Assembly: GCA_900543705.1 (NCBI GenBank)
Contig: UQSL01000049.1
Location: 1 to 14,352, forward strand
Direction of reading: 5' to 3'
From: an uncultured Oscillospiraceae bacterium
GTDB lineage: Bacteria > Bacillota > Clostridia > Oscillospirales > Ruminococcaceae
DNA: 14,352 bases
The translations under genes and the position numbers were made by a program. Below the pieces are notes generated by a model that was given only the letters and a program-made list of their open reading frames with translations, searched no databases and was not told the origin of the DNA. Shown piece after piece: positions 1 to 5,812 of this stretch; position 1 is the first letter of the stretch, and each line of letters begins with the position of its first letter.

Positions 1-153
1 GACAACTCAACCATACCACAGGTCTTTCCTATTCGCTATCTTTTTTCCGCTGATAGAATAAAATCGGCACCTACTGTCTATTTCATTTTATCTGTCTCTG
101 TAACACATCATTGTACAACCTACAGTTCCCGTCTTTTTCCTGTAAATACGGGA

Positions 154-182
154 TTGAAATTATGAAAGGATACTGCTATAAT
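154..182 (+). promoter_or_regulatory. Promoter of tRNA-Ser
   Basis: TTGAAA at 154-159 and a perfect TATAAT at 177-182 are separated by exactly 17 bases. The start would fall near 189-190, about 13 bases before the mature tRNA 5' end. This is a near-consensus sigma-A promoter, fitting for a stable RNA gene. Confidence 0.85.
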
Positions 183-202
183 ATACAGGTTCCATTCGTA
201 TT

Positions 203-290
203 GGAGAGTTGTCCGAGTGGTCGAAGGTGCAGCACTCGAAATGCTGTGTCCCGAAAGGGACCCAGGGTTCGAATCCCTGACTCTCCGCCA
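203..290 (+). tRNA. tRNA-Ser (anticodon CGA)
   Basis: An 88-base class II tRNA that decodes UCG serine codons. The acceptor stem GGAGAGT (203-209) pairs with ACTCTCC (280-286), followed by discriminator G287 and an encoded CCA (288-290). The anticodon stem CAGCA/TGCTG closes the loop CTCGAAA, giving anticodon CGA. The long variable arm GTCCC-GAAA-GGGAC is the hallmark of tRNA-Ser, and the T arm carries GGTTCGAATCCC. It has its own promoter and terminator and is a single-gene unit. Confidence 0.97.
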
Positions 291-294
291 TGAA

Positions 295-343
295 AAAGCT
301 CTGCGGGACGGCTTAATAGGCCATTTCGCAGAGCTTTCCTTTT
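295..343 (+). terminator. Rho-independent terminator of tRNA-Ser
   Basis: An 11-bp perfect stem, AAAGCTCTGCG (295-305) with CGCAGAGCTTT (327-337), closes a 21-base loop that can form a small inner GGC/GCC helix. It is followed by a T-rich run (TCCTTTT). It begins five bases after the tRNA CCA end. Confidence 0.8.
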
Positions 344-543
344 GCATGCAATCCACTGAATCACCCCATTTCTATGTCTGTCCTGATATTAAGCCCTTTA
401 TTTTTAATATCGGTTTGTATGACTTTAGATTGATTTATAATATTATCTTTAATATCTGCTGTGATAGAGTTTCTCGAGGATATCCTGCATAATGGAAGAG
501 GGGAATATTGTGCACCCCACTGCACGAATGTGTATCCACTCTA
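344..543. other. AT-rich spacer, no gene seen
   Basis: No open frame here resembles a known protein. The stretch holds an 8-bp inverted repeat, GATATTAA (385-392) and TTAATATC (404-411), with the TTTAATATC word recurring near 448-456, and a TATAAT-like hexamer near 435 without a good -35. It separates the tRNA unit from a broken gene and could be decayed mobile-element DNA, but nothing proves that. Confidence 0.4.
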
Positions 544-743
544 GAACTGGGCGGGATAGCCCTAACTTTTGACGAGTTTCGCAGACAGGAACAAAACAGG
601 CTCATTGATAGTTGTCAAGCCATGATAGGTTTCTCGCCCGCATGAATGACTTGGGAGCGCCTGACCCGACAGGGGATGAACCTAAAACTTGGGAACCTAC
701 CGAGGAAGTTTTGCAGGAAATCATGAGGGTTATTAGGGAGTGA
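544..743 (+). pseudogene. Frameshifted 3' remnant of an unrecognised gene
   Basis: Two overlapping frames appear to be one protein tail split by a frameshift. The frame entered at 544 reads LTFDEFRRQEQNRLID and stops at 643-645. A different frame then reads FLARMNDLGAPDPTGDEP and continues, acidic, to EVLQEIMRVIRE and TGA at 741-743. The composition (charged, helical, ending in a natural-looking amphipathic helix) is protein-like, and a strong terminator follows 20 bases later, so this is probably the true end of a former gene. I do not recognise the family. The position just downstream of a tRNA gene suggests a remnant of an integrated element, which is inference. The 33-codon second segment starting at ATG 642 could in principle still be translated, but it has no clear ribosome binding site. 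Confidence 0.45.
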
Positions 744-763
744 AAACAAAAGATTGATGCCAG

Positions 764-785
764 CCACCCATCCGGGTGGTTTTTT
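764..785 (+). terminator. Rho-independent terminator after the gene remnant
   Basis: The stem CCACCC (764-769) pairs with GGGTGG (774-779) around the 4-base loop ATCC and is followed directly by six T residues (780-785). It is a textbook intrinsic terminator, intact although the gene it served is broken. Confidence 0.85.
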
Positions 786-1001
786 CGTATTCTCAGATAA
801 GAGGTTACGGTGTGTTTTGTCAAATTAGTATGAAGGAATCTGGTTGAAAGGAGATGATCTGAATATCCTGCGCGGGGTTAGATGCATGGCTCGTCGCGGC
901 GGGTTGGTTATCATAACAAAAACCGCGGGGAATGTTCTTCGCCGTTATCTTGTCACTGTTTCTGGTATGGGATTCCATCCATTTTGCTAGAATCCCGGCG
1001 G
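786..1001. other. Spacer, no gene supported
   Basis: A short frame preceded by GAAAGGAG (from about 842, ending near the phosphatase stop) gives a basic peptide of under 50 residues that I do not recognise, and the AAGGAG is badly placed for any ATG. A CCGGC/GCCGG hairpin at 995-1010 lies at the 3' end of the minus-strand phosphatase gene but lacks a T tract, so it is at best a weak terminator. Confidence 0.35.
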
Positions 1002-1814
1002 CTATGCCGGCAGGTGAAATAGTTTCCGGCTGAGCAGCACACAACCGATACCAATCAATCCGCCTGCGAGTACATCCGAAGCGAAATGCGCCCCTGCAAT
1101 AATGCGGCTGAACGCCATGACCAGCATGTAGAGAAAGCCGAAGGCCCAGAGGATCTGTCTCGTCCGTTTTTTCTGTGCGGTCAGGGTCAGGCAGAGGACT
1201 GCCGCTGCATTGGCAGTATGACCGGAAGGAAAGGACTTATGGGAGGTCGGCCCGTTTACGATATACCAGCGGGTAAACTCGGAAAACGGCTCGGTCATCT
1301 CCCGGAAACGGACACGGCCAAAGATGTTTTTGAGTACCTCCACGCTCAGCAGTAACAGAATGAGAGCGAACAGCGCGGCAATCGCCCCTTTCCGGTAGGA
1401 GTCTAGGCATTCAGAGGGGATCCGGCCGACGAGGAAAAACAAAACCACTGTCAACAGCGCTGCACAGGCCAAAAGGGCCCACGGGTTCGGAGATATCTCC
1501 CATACTTTTCGGTATATGACCAGCAAACCGAAGGAACATCCCGCGATGCTGCACAGCGGAAATAGGACGTAGCCCAAAACCCGATGGAGCTTTTTCACGA
1601 CGCTTTTGTTTGTGCAAAAGCCAATTGCGGACATCCCACAGGCAAGCAGGCAGGAGGGAAGGTAACCGTAAATTTCAAAAAAACGCGCGAAGCGGGGCAT
1701 ATTCCCATAAAGTGCGCGGGAAATGTCCAGGTCCGTAAAAGTGAAAATGAAGAGCAGCAGGGCGCAGGACAGCAAAACAGCGGCACTGCGGATTTTTTTG
1801 TAATCTCGTCGCAT
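1002..1814 (-). CDS. PAP2-family membrane phosphatase
   Basis: A 270-residue integral membrane protein of the type 2 phosphatidic acid phosphatase superfamily, which removes phosphate from membrane lipids such as phosphatidate or undecaprenyl diphosphate. All three signature motifs are present: C1 as K162...R169-F170 (the usual final Pro of KxxxxxxRP is Phe), C2 as F195-P-S-G-H199, and C3 as S236-R...H243...D247. The histidines and aspartate of the phosphohistidine mechanism are therefore kept. Hydrophobic segments at about 11-27, 50-66, 80-100, 113-130, 145-160, 221-236 and 245-262 give the expected polytopic topology. The ATG at 1814 has a G-rich weak ribosome site upstream and a strong promoter at 1850-1878. 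It is a single-gene unit divergent from the NERD-like gene. Which lipid it acts on cannot be read from the sequence. Confidence 0.88.
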   Translation of the reverse strand: MRRDYKKIRSAAVLLSCALLLFIFTFTDLDISRALYGNMPRFARFFEIYGYLPSCLLACGMSAIGFCTNKSVVKKLHRVLGYVLFPLCSIAGCSFGLLVIYRKVWEISPNPWALLACAALLTVVLFFLVGRIPSECLDSYRKGAIAALFALILLLLSVEVLKNIFGRVRFREMTEPFSEFTRWYIVNGPTSHKSFPSGHTANAAAVLCLTLTAQKKRTRQILWAFGFLYMLVMAFSRIIAGAHFASDVLAGGLIGIGCVLLSRKLFHLPA

Positions 1815-1849
1815 GAGGTGGAAGCCCCCTTTTTGTGGAAATATTTCTT

Positions 1850-1878
1850 ATCATATCGCGTTTTTGATTCTGTGTAAA
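1850..1878 (-). promoter_or_regulatory. Promoter of the PAP2 phosphatase gene
   Basis: Read on the minus strand, TTTACA (1873-1878) and TATGAT (1850-1855) are spaced by 17 bases. Each hexamer differs from consensus at one position. The start codon lies about 35 bases beyond the -10 box. Confidence 0.75.
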
Positions 1879-1928
1879 CAGGGTGCCCGGATTCCCAGGT
1901 ATTTTTCCCAGCATGTGTCAGAAAGCTA

Positions 1929-1957
1929 TTTCCATGCCGCAGGTTTTATGATATGAT
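1929..1957 (+). promoter_or_regulatory. Promoter of the NERD-like/SLOG gene pair
   Basis: TTTCCA (1929-1934) and TATGAT (1952-1957) are 17 bases apart. The -10 box is good and the -35 matches at four of six positions. An overlapping TATGAT five bases earlier offers an alternative -10. The initiating ATG at 1997 follows about 39 bases downstream. Confidence 0.55.
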
Positions 1958-1996
1958 AAATAGTACTGATTTTAAGAAAAACGAGGTTTGATATCG

Positions 1997-2596
1997 ATGG
2001 AACCGATTTATCTGCTTACTGCCGCCTTGGCAGTGGTTGTTGCCATTGTCGTGTTGGTTTTTGTCTTTTTGCATTTTTACCGGGTCAAAAAACGGAAATT
2101 CGCGAAGTGCAAAATCAAGCCCACGCTCTCCCGTTTTTGCGGTCTGAGAAAATATCGCATTTTGGAGGATGTGCGCTTTGATATCGGGGAAAAGCCCATC
2201 GTCGTCCCCTATGTGGTCGTGGGAATTTTTGGAATTCTTGTTGTCACCACGATTGAGGATAACGGCAGTATTTACGGTAATGTGGATGACGAGCACTGGG
2301 TCTGCGACGATGAGAAGAATAAGAGATGGTATATTCCAAACTGGGTCAAAGTTAACGATTCCATTGTCGAGACATTGCGCAAGGGCTTAAGCAAGCGCAA
2401 CATCTATAAAACGCAGATTGATGCCGTCACGGTGTTTCCCTATCGCAAGCGGGAGCTGAGTGTGTCCTCTGCCCTGCCGGTTATCCGGACAAATAAATTC
2501 TCGGGTTATATCAATCGGGACAAGTTCAATAGGGAAAACCATGTTGACATTGAGAATCTATCCAAAATTGTTTTGGATATCGCAGCTGGGAAATGA
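1997..2596 (+). CDS. Membrane-anchored protein with degenerate NERD-like domain
   Basis: A 199-residue protein with one N-terminal membrane segment (about residues 4-28), a basic stop-transfer stretch (RVKKRKFAK) and a cytoplasmic domain. Residues 68-150 follow the pattern of the nuclease-related domain (NERD): a hydrophobic strand, GIFGILVV, a short linker, SIYGNVDDEHW, a helix, then DAVTVFP. In typical NERD proteins the strands carry an Asp and an E-x-K that form the restriction-endonuclease-like active site. Here the corresponding positions read VVPYVVV and VVTTIE, so the catalytic residues appear lost. It may be a structural or binding relative; the family assignment itself is moderate. 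I chose ATG 1997 because AGG at 1984-1986 is 10 bases upstream; a TTG at 1988 sits too close to it. The stop overlaps the next gene by 4 bp (ATGA), implying translational coupling. Confidence 0.6.
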   Translation: MEPIYLLTAALAVVVAIVVLVFVFLHFYRVKKRKFAKCKIKPTLSRFCGLRKYRILEDVRFDIGEKPIVVPYVVVGIFGILVVTTIEDNGSIYGNVDDEHWVCDDEKNKRWYIPNWVKVNDSIVETLRKGLSKRNIYKTQIDAVTVFPYRKRELSVSSALPVIRTNKFSGYINRDKFNRENHVDIENLSKIVLDIAAGK

Positions 2597-3093
2597 ACCG
2601 ATTTGTCATGATGGGCCGGACTGCCGCTTTTACCGGGCACCGGCCGGAACGTCTTCCCTTTGAGGGGGCGGATTCCGCTCCGGAGGTAAAGCGGCTGAAA
2701 TACGATATGTGCCGGGCAATCCACCAGGCGATTGAGCGGGGATATCTCCGCTTTATCAGCGGAATGGCGCCCGGGTTTGATCTGTGGGCTGCGCAGGCAG
2801 TGCTGTCTTTCCGGGAGATTTACCCGGAAATCATGCTGGAATGTGCGGTTCCCTATCGGGATCATGGAGGAGGCGGTTTGTATCAGGAAATTTTAGAGCG
2901 GGCAGACAAAGTAACCGTGCTCAGTGAGAAGTACTATGAGGGCTGTCTGCTGGCACGCAATCGGTATCTGGTTGAGCAGTCCTCCCTGCTGATTGCCTGC
3001 TGCTTTACGCAATACGGTTCCGGAACGGGATATACGTTAAGACAGGCGAGAAAACAGGGACTGGAAATACAATTAATAAACGAAATGCATTAG
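2593..3093 (+). CDS. SLOG-family (DUF1273/YpsA-like) protein
   Basis: A 166-residue soluble protein. The N-terminal F13-T-G-H-R-P-E, the loop S56-G-M-A-P-G-F-D63 followed by LWAAQAVL, and the C-terminal G142-S-G-T-G-Y segment are the marks of the DUF1273/YpsA branch of the SLOG superfamily. SLOG domains are Rossmann-like folds related to DprA and LOG proteins and are thought to bind nucleotides or nucleotide-derived ligands. Bacillus subtilis YpsA has been linked to cell division, but its biochemical role is unsettled, so no reaction is claimed. The ATG at 2593 overlaps the upstream stop; alternative ATGs at codons 6 and 7 are possible because the ribosome site is weak, consistent with coupling. 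It shares the promoter of the membrane-anchored upstream gene, which suggests a shared function. Confidence 0.82.
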   Translation: MNRFVMMGRTAAFTGHRPERLPFEGADSAPEVKRLKYDMCRAIHQAIERGYLRFISGMAPGFDLWAAQAVLSFREIYPEIMLECAVPYRDHGGGGLYQEILERADKVTVLSEKYYEGCLLARNRYLVEQSSLLIACCFTQYGSGTGYTLRQARKQGLEIQLINEMH

Positions 3094-3162
3094 ACTACAT
3101 TAATAATACAATTTGTAAAAAATATAAATTCGGGCGGATGCCCGGCAGCGGAGGGAAAGAAT

Positions 3163-3672
3163 TTGTCCTCTTTGAATATAGTATTGGTAGAACCCCAAAT
3201 CCCGCAAAATACGGGAAACATCGCGCGCACCTGTGCGGCGACAGGGGCAAGGCTTCATCTCGTGGGGCCGATGGGATTTCAGGTCGACGACAAAAAGCTT
3301 AAGAGGGCGGGGCTGGATTACTGGCACCTGCTGGATATCACCTATTATTCGAACCTCGCGGAATTTTTTGAAAAGAATCCGCAGGGGAAATTCTACTATT
3401 TTACAACCAAGGGACAGCACCGCTATACGGATGTTTGCTACCCGGACAACACCTACCTGGTGTTTGGGCGGGAGGACGCAGGCCTGCCGGAAAAACTGCT
3501 GTTTAAACACCCGGACAACTGTGTGCGCCTGCCGATGATAAGCAGTGCACGCAGCCTAAATCTGTCCAACACGGTGGCAGTAGCGGTTTATGAGGCGCTG
3601 CGGCAATGGGATTTCCCCGCGCTCAAAAATGAAGGGCAGCTTACTAAGTATTCATGGGATGACGCGCCCTGA
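3163..3672 (+). CDS. trmL: tRNA (cytidine/uridine-34 2'-O)-methyltransferase TrmL
   Basis: A 169-residue SPOUT-class methyltransferase that uses S-adenosylmethionine to methylate the 2'-OH of wobble base 34 in certain leucine tRNAs. The trefoil-knot motifs are all visible: N16-TGNIART (motif 1), F101-GREDAGLP (motif 2), and R122-LPM followed by SARSLNLSNT at about 128-137 (motif 3). Length and compactness fit TrmL, which lacks an extra RNA-binding domain, rather than the longer TrmH/RlmB proteins. It starts at TTG 3163, the only start well placed behind GGAGGG (3150-3155, 7-base spacer). A stop-spanning hairpin (3664-3683) lacks a T tract and is not called a terminator. The DegV gene follows 69 bases later with its own ribosome site. 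Confidence 0.93.
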   Translation: MSSLNIVLVEPQIPQNTGNIARTCAATGARLHLVGPMGFQVDDKKLKRAGLDYWHLLDITYYSNLAEFFEKNPQGKFYYFTTKGQHRYTDVCYPDNTYLVFGREDAGLPEKLLFKHPDNCVRLPMISSARSLNLSNTVAVAVYEALRQWDFPALKNEGQLTKYSWDDAP

Positions 3673-3741
3673 GTGCAGGGTGCACAAACGCTTCCCCATT
3701 GGTAAGGCTATGGTCAGCCAAAGGGAGGAAAGGATTTTGTT

Positions 3742-4611
3742 ATGATTAAATTTGTTGTGGATTCGGCATGCGATTTGCCGAAAGAGTTATCACAGGAATA
3801 TGGGATTGAAGTGCTCCCTCTCCCCATCCAGGTGGACGGGAAGGAGTACCACGAGCGAATTGACTTTACCAACGAAGAATTCTATGAAATGCTGAAACGT
3901 GCACAGGCGATTCCGACTCACGCGCAGATTAACGCGCTTCAGTACTGTGAGAAATTTAAGGAGTACGAGCAGGCGGGATTTGACGAGGTCATCGTCATCA
4001 CCATCAACTCCAAGGGCTCGGGCATCTATGACGCAGCGCAGCTTGCCAAGAAAATGTTCTATGAGGATTCCCTGTGTACACAAGCGGATTTCCCGATTCA
4101 CATCGTGGATTCCCTGGCGTACACCATGGCATATGGCTACCCGGTTGTCGAGGCGGCGCGTATGGTACAAAAGGGTGCAAGTGCCGAGCAGGCGGTCGAA
4201 TACCTGGAGGATTATTTTGCGAGTGTAGAAATTTATTTTGCACCATATACTCTGGAGTATGTGAAAAGATCCGGCAGGGTCAGCTGTGCGGCAGCCTTTG
4301 TCGGGGAAGTACTCGGCCTGCGTCCCATCATCAGCATTATTGACGGGGAAACGAAAATCGTCGCCAAGGTACGCGGGGACAAAAATATTGTGCCGAAGAT
4401 GTTGGAAATCGTCAAAGAACGTAAGCAGGGAGATACTCCCTACTATCTCGTCCACGGGGACGAACCCGCTTACGGCAAGCAGATGTGGGAGCTGGCGGAA
4501 AAGGAGTTTGGCTACGGCCCAGTTGGGGACTACAGCATCGGTGCCGCCATCTCCATCAATGCAGGACCAACGGTCGTGGGCCTGATTTTCCGCGGGCAGA
4601 AACGCAGATAA
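3742..4611 (+). CDS. DegV-family (fatty-acid-binding type) protein
   Basis: A 289-residue cytoplasmic protein of the DegV/FakB family, whose studied members bind a fatty acid and present it to the kinase FakA. Family landmarks are V6-D-S-A-C-D at the N terminus, N89-SKGSGIYDAA, I121-VDS, KRSGRVS at about 175-181, PIISIIDGE at about 195-203, and GPTVVGLIF near the end. Several residues that contact the fatty-acid carboxylate in characterised FakB proteins look altered: the usual TS of PKTSQP is H60-A61, and the usual His of GTHTGPG is replaced within SINAGP, although Ser93 and the RSGR arginines remain. The ligand is therefore uncertain. ATG 3742 follows GGGAGGAAAGG. It probably reads through from trmL, and transcription ends at the hairpin at 4749-4785. 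Confidence 0.88.
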   Translation: MIKFVVDSACDLPKELSQEYGIEVLPLPIQVDGKEYHERIDFTNEEFYEMLKRAQAIPTHAQINALQYCEKFKEYEQAGFDEVIVITINSKGSGIYDAAQLAKKMFYEDSLCTQADFPIHIVDSLAYTMAYGYPVVEAARMVQKGASAEQAVEYLEDYFASVEIYFAPYTLEYVKRSGRVSCAAAFVGEVLGLRPIISIIDGETKIVAKVRGDKNIVPKMLEIVKERKQGDTPYYLVHGDEPAYGKQMWELAEKEFGYGPVGDYSIGAAISINAGPTVVGLIFRGQKRR

Positions 4612-4748
4612 GTGGGACAACTGGAAGAATCCCCGCAGCCGTAAGGAACGGGATTGCCGTTCGAGAGGCCCAGTGCAGACCGGTTGAATAAGAAGCCTGG
4701 TTTCTCCGCTCATTTTTGGATTCGGACGGAAAAAGAGTTCCAAATTAT

Positions 4749-4785
4749 AAGCGCCCCTCCCTGAACAGCCCAGGGAGGGGCGCTT
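4749..4785. terminator. Bidirectional terminator between degV-family gene and pyrE
   Basis: A 15-bp perfect stem (4749-4763 with 4771-4785) closes the 7-base loop AACAGCC. The arm core is GCGCCCCTCCCTG. A T-rich run follows on the plus strand, and an A/T-rich run precedes it, giving TTATAATTT on the minus strand. It lies between two converging genes and can serve both. Confidence 0.88.
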
Positions 4786-4798
4786 TAGCTTGTAGGAA

Positions 4799-5470
4799 TT
4801 ATTTGATGCAGTACTGGTCGAGATAGGTTTCCATTTTAGCCTTCATCTCGTCATCAATGTAGATTTTGCCGTCGACAGGCGTATTGTGGAGGGCGTCGAT
4901 GACCTCTCGAACGGTGACGATCGGATAGGTCCTGATACCGTAGGTGTCATAGGCCTCCTGGATAGCGGTTTTATCTCCCGTTCCGCGTTCCATGCGGTCG
5001 ACCGAGACAATCAGGCCAAGCAGCTCGATATTGGCCGCTTCCTTGAGGATTGGTATGCACTCACGCAGAGAGGCGCCGGACGTGATGACATCCTCGATGA
5101 TGAGGACTTTATCCCCGTCTTTGAGCTTGTAGCCGACCATGGTGCCGCCTTCGCCGTGGTCCTTTGCTTCTTTGCGGTTAAAACAGTAGTTGACATTTTT
5201 TCCATGGTGATTGCTTAGCGCGATGGCAGTCGCAACCGACAGAGGGATCCCCTTATAAGCCGGGCCGAACAGCGCATCGATATGCCCTGGGATATTTTCC
5301 GTGACACATTTTGCGTAAAATTCCCCGAGCCTTGCCGCCTGCTCACCGGTCTTATAGTTACCGGTATTGACAAAGTAAGGGGTCTTACGCCCGCTCTTTG
5401 TCGTGAAATCCCCGAACGTTAATACCCCGGAACGCACCATAAACTGAATAAATTCTTCTTTGTAACCCAT
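4799..5470 (-). CDS. pyrE: Orotate phosphoribosyltransferase
   Basis: A 223-residue type I phosphoribosyltransferase that joins orotate to PRPP, giving OMP in de novo pyrimidine synthesis. The PRPP-binding signature V122-LIIEDVITSGAS is intact, as are the FGPAYKGIPL loop (68-77) and the catalytic loop N98-RKEAKDHGEGG with Lys100, Lys103 and His105. An in-frame ATG ten codons earlier (5500) exists, but ATG 5470 is preferred: it has AAGGGGA at a good distance and begins with GYKEEF, as expected of the fold. The gene stands alone rather than in a pyr cluster. Its promoter at 5665-5694 leaves a leader of about 190 bases containing a hairpin (5589-5612); no PyrR-binding loop consensus was seen. 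Confidence 0.95.
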   Translation of the reverse strand: MGYKEEFIQFMVRSGVLTFGDFTTKSGRKTPYFVNTGNYKTGEQAARLGEFYAKCVTENIPGHIDALFGPAYKGIPLSVATAIALSNHHGKNVNYCFNRKEAKDHGEGGTMVGYKLKDGDKVLIIEDVITSGASLRECIPILKEAANIELLGLIVSVDRMERGTGDKTAIQEAYDTYGIRTYPIVTVREVIDALHNTPVDGKIYIDDEMKAKMETYLDQYCIK

Positions 5471-5588
5471 ATTTTCCGTCCCCTTTTCTTTATTTTCCAT
5501 TCATACCGTCTCTGCCGCGGAAGAAGCGGATCGGCACCGTTGAGTTTTGAAACGCAAACCATGACTGGCCCCTGCGGGATTTTTCTCA

Positions 5589-5612
5589 CGGTATGCTCTA
5601 CCATGCACACCG
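5589..5612 (-). promoter_or_regulatory. Hairpin in the pyrE leader
   Basis: On the minus strand CGGTGTGC and GCATACCG pair (8 bp, one G·U) around an 8-base loop. No T tract follows, so it is not a simple terminator. Whether it is regulatory is unknown. Confidence 0.35.
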
Positions 5613-5664
5613 GAAAGCAGGCAGCTGTCTGTGCCGTCAGAAAACGGTGTCAACAGTAAGGTTT

Positions 5665-5694
5665 ATTATACAATAGATACGGTGGCTTTGTAAA
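5665..5694 (-). promoter_or_regulatory. Promoter of pyrE
   Basis: Minus-strand TTTACA (5689-5694) and a perfect TATAAT (5665-5670) are spaced by 18 bases. Transcription would start near 5658, about 188 bases before the pyrE start codon. Confidence 0.75.
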
Positions 5695-5707
5695 TCGCCA
5701 GAGAACA

Positions 5708-5751
5708 AATTGTACAAAATCTACGCCCAAAATAGCACGGATGGTACAATT
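5708..5751. promoter_or_regulatory. Paired GTAC palindromes between divergent promoters
   Basis: A perfect palindrome TTGTACAA (5710-5717) and a one-mismatch copy TGGTACAA (5742-5749) lie 32 bp centre to centre, about three helical turns. Together they also form the longer inverted repeat AATTGTAC/GTACAATT (5708-5715, 5744-5751). They sit just upstream of the -35 boxes of both pyrE and the aldo/keto reductase gene. Operator function is inferred from placement; no regulator is encoded here. Confidence 0.4.
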
Positions 5752-5778
5752 GCGCATCCAATTCCAGGGTGTTATACT
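5750..5778 (+). promoter_or_regulatory. Extended -10 promoter of the aldo/keto reductase gene
   Basis: TATACT (5773-5778) is preceded by TG at 5770-5771, making an extended -10 element, and TTGCGC (5750-5755) is 17 bases upstream as a weak -35. A TATAAT at 5786-5791 has no -35 at a fitting distance. Confidence 0.6.
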
Positions 5779-5812
5779 AAATAGCTATAATTCGAATGAT
5801 CGGAGGGTTTTT

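Noticed and set aside
820..1044. A 74-codon minus-strand frame downstream of the phosphatase gene
   Set aside because: It overlaps the phosphatase 3' end in another frame, has no ribosome site and no family resemblance.
3131..3144. CGGGC/GCCCG hairpin before trmL as a terminator or riboswitch
   Set aside because: Only 5 bp with a 4-base loop and no T tract; likely chance.
3664..3683. Hairpin across the trmL stop codon (GCGCCCTG/CAGGGTGC) as a terminator
   Set aside because: No T tract follows and the next gene starts 58 bases later on the same strand.
3790..4743. A 317-codon antisense frame opposite the DegV-family gene
   Set aside because: It is the mirror of a well-supported gene with clear family motifs; its translation has no recognisable domain.
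5419..5610. A 63-codon minus-strand frame in the pyrE leader, as a possible leader peptide
   Set aside because: No ribosome binding site precedes its ATG, it runs out of frame into pyrE, and the composition resembles no known leader peptide.
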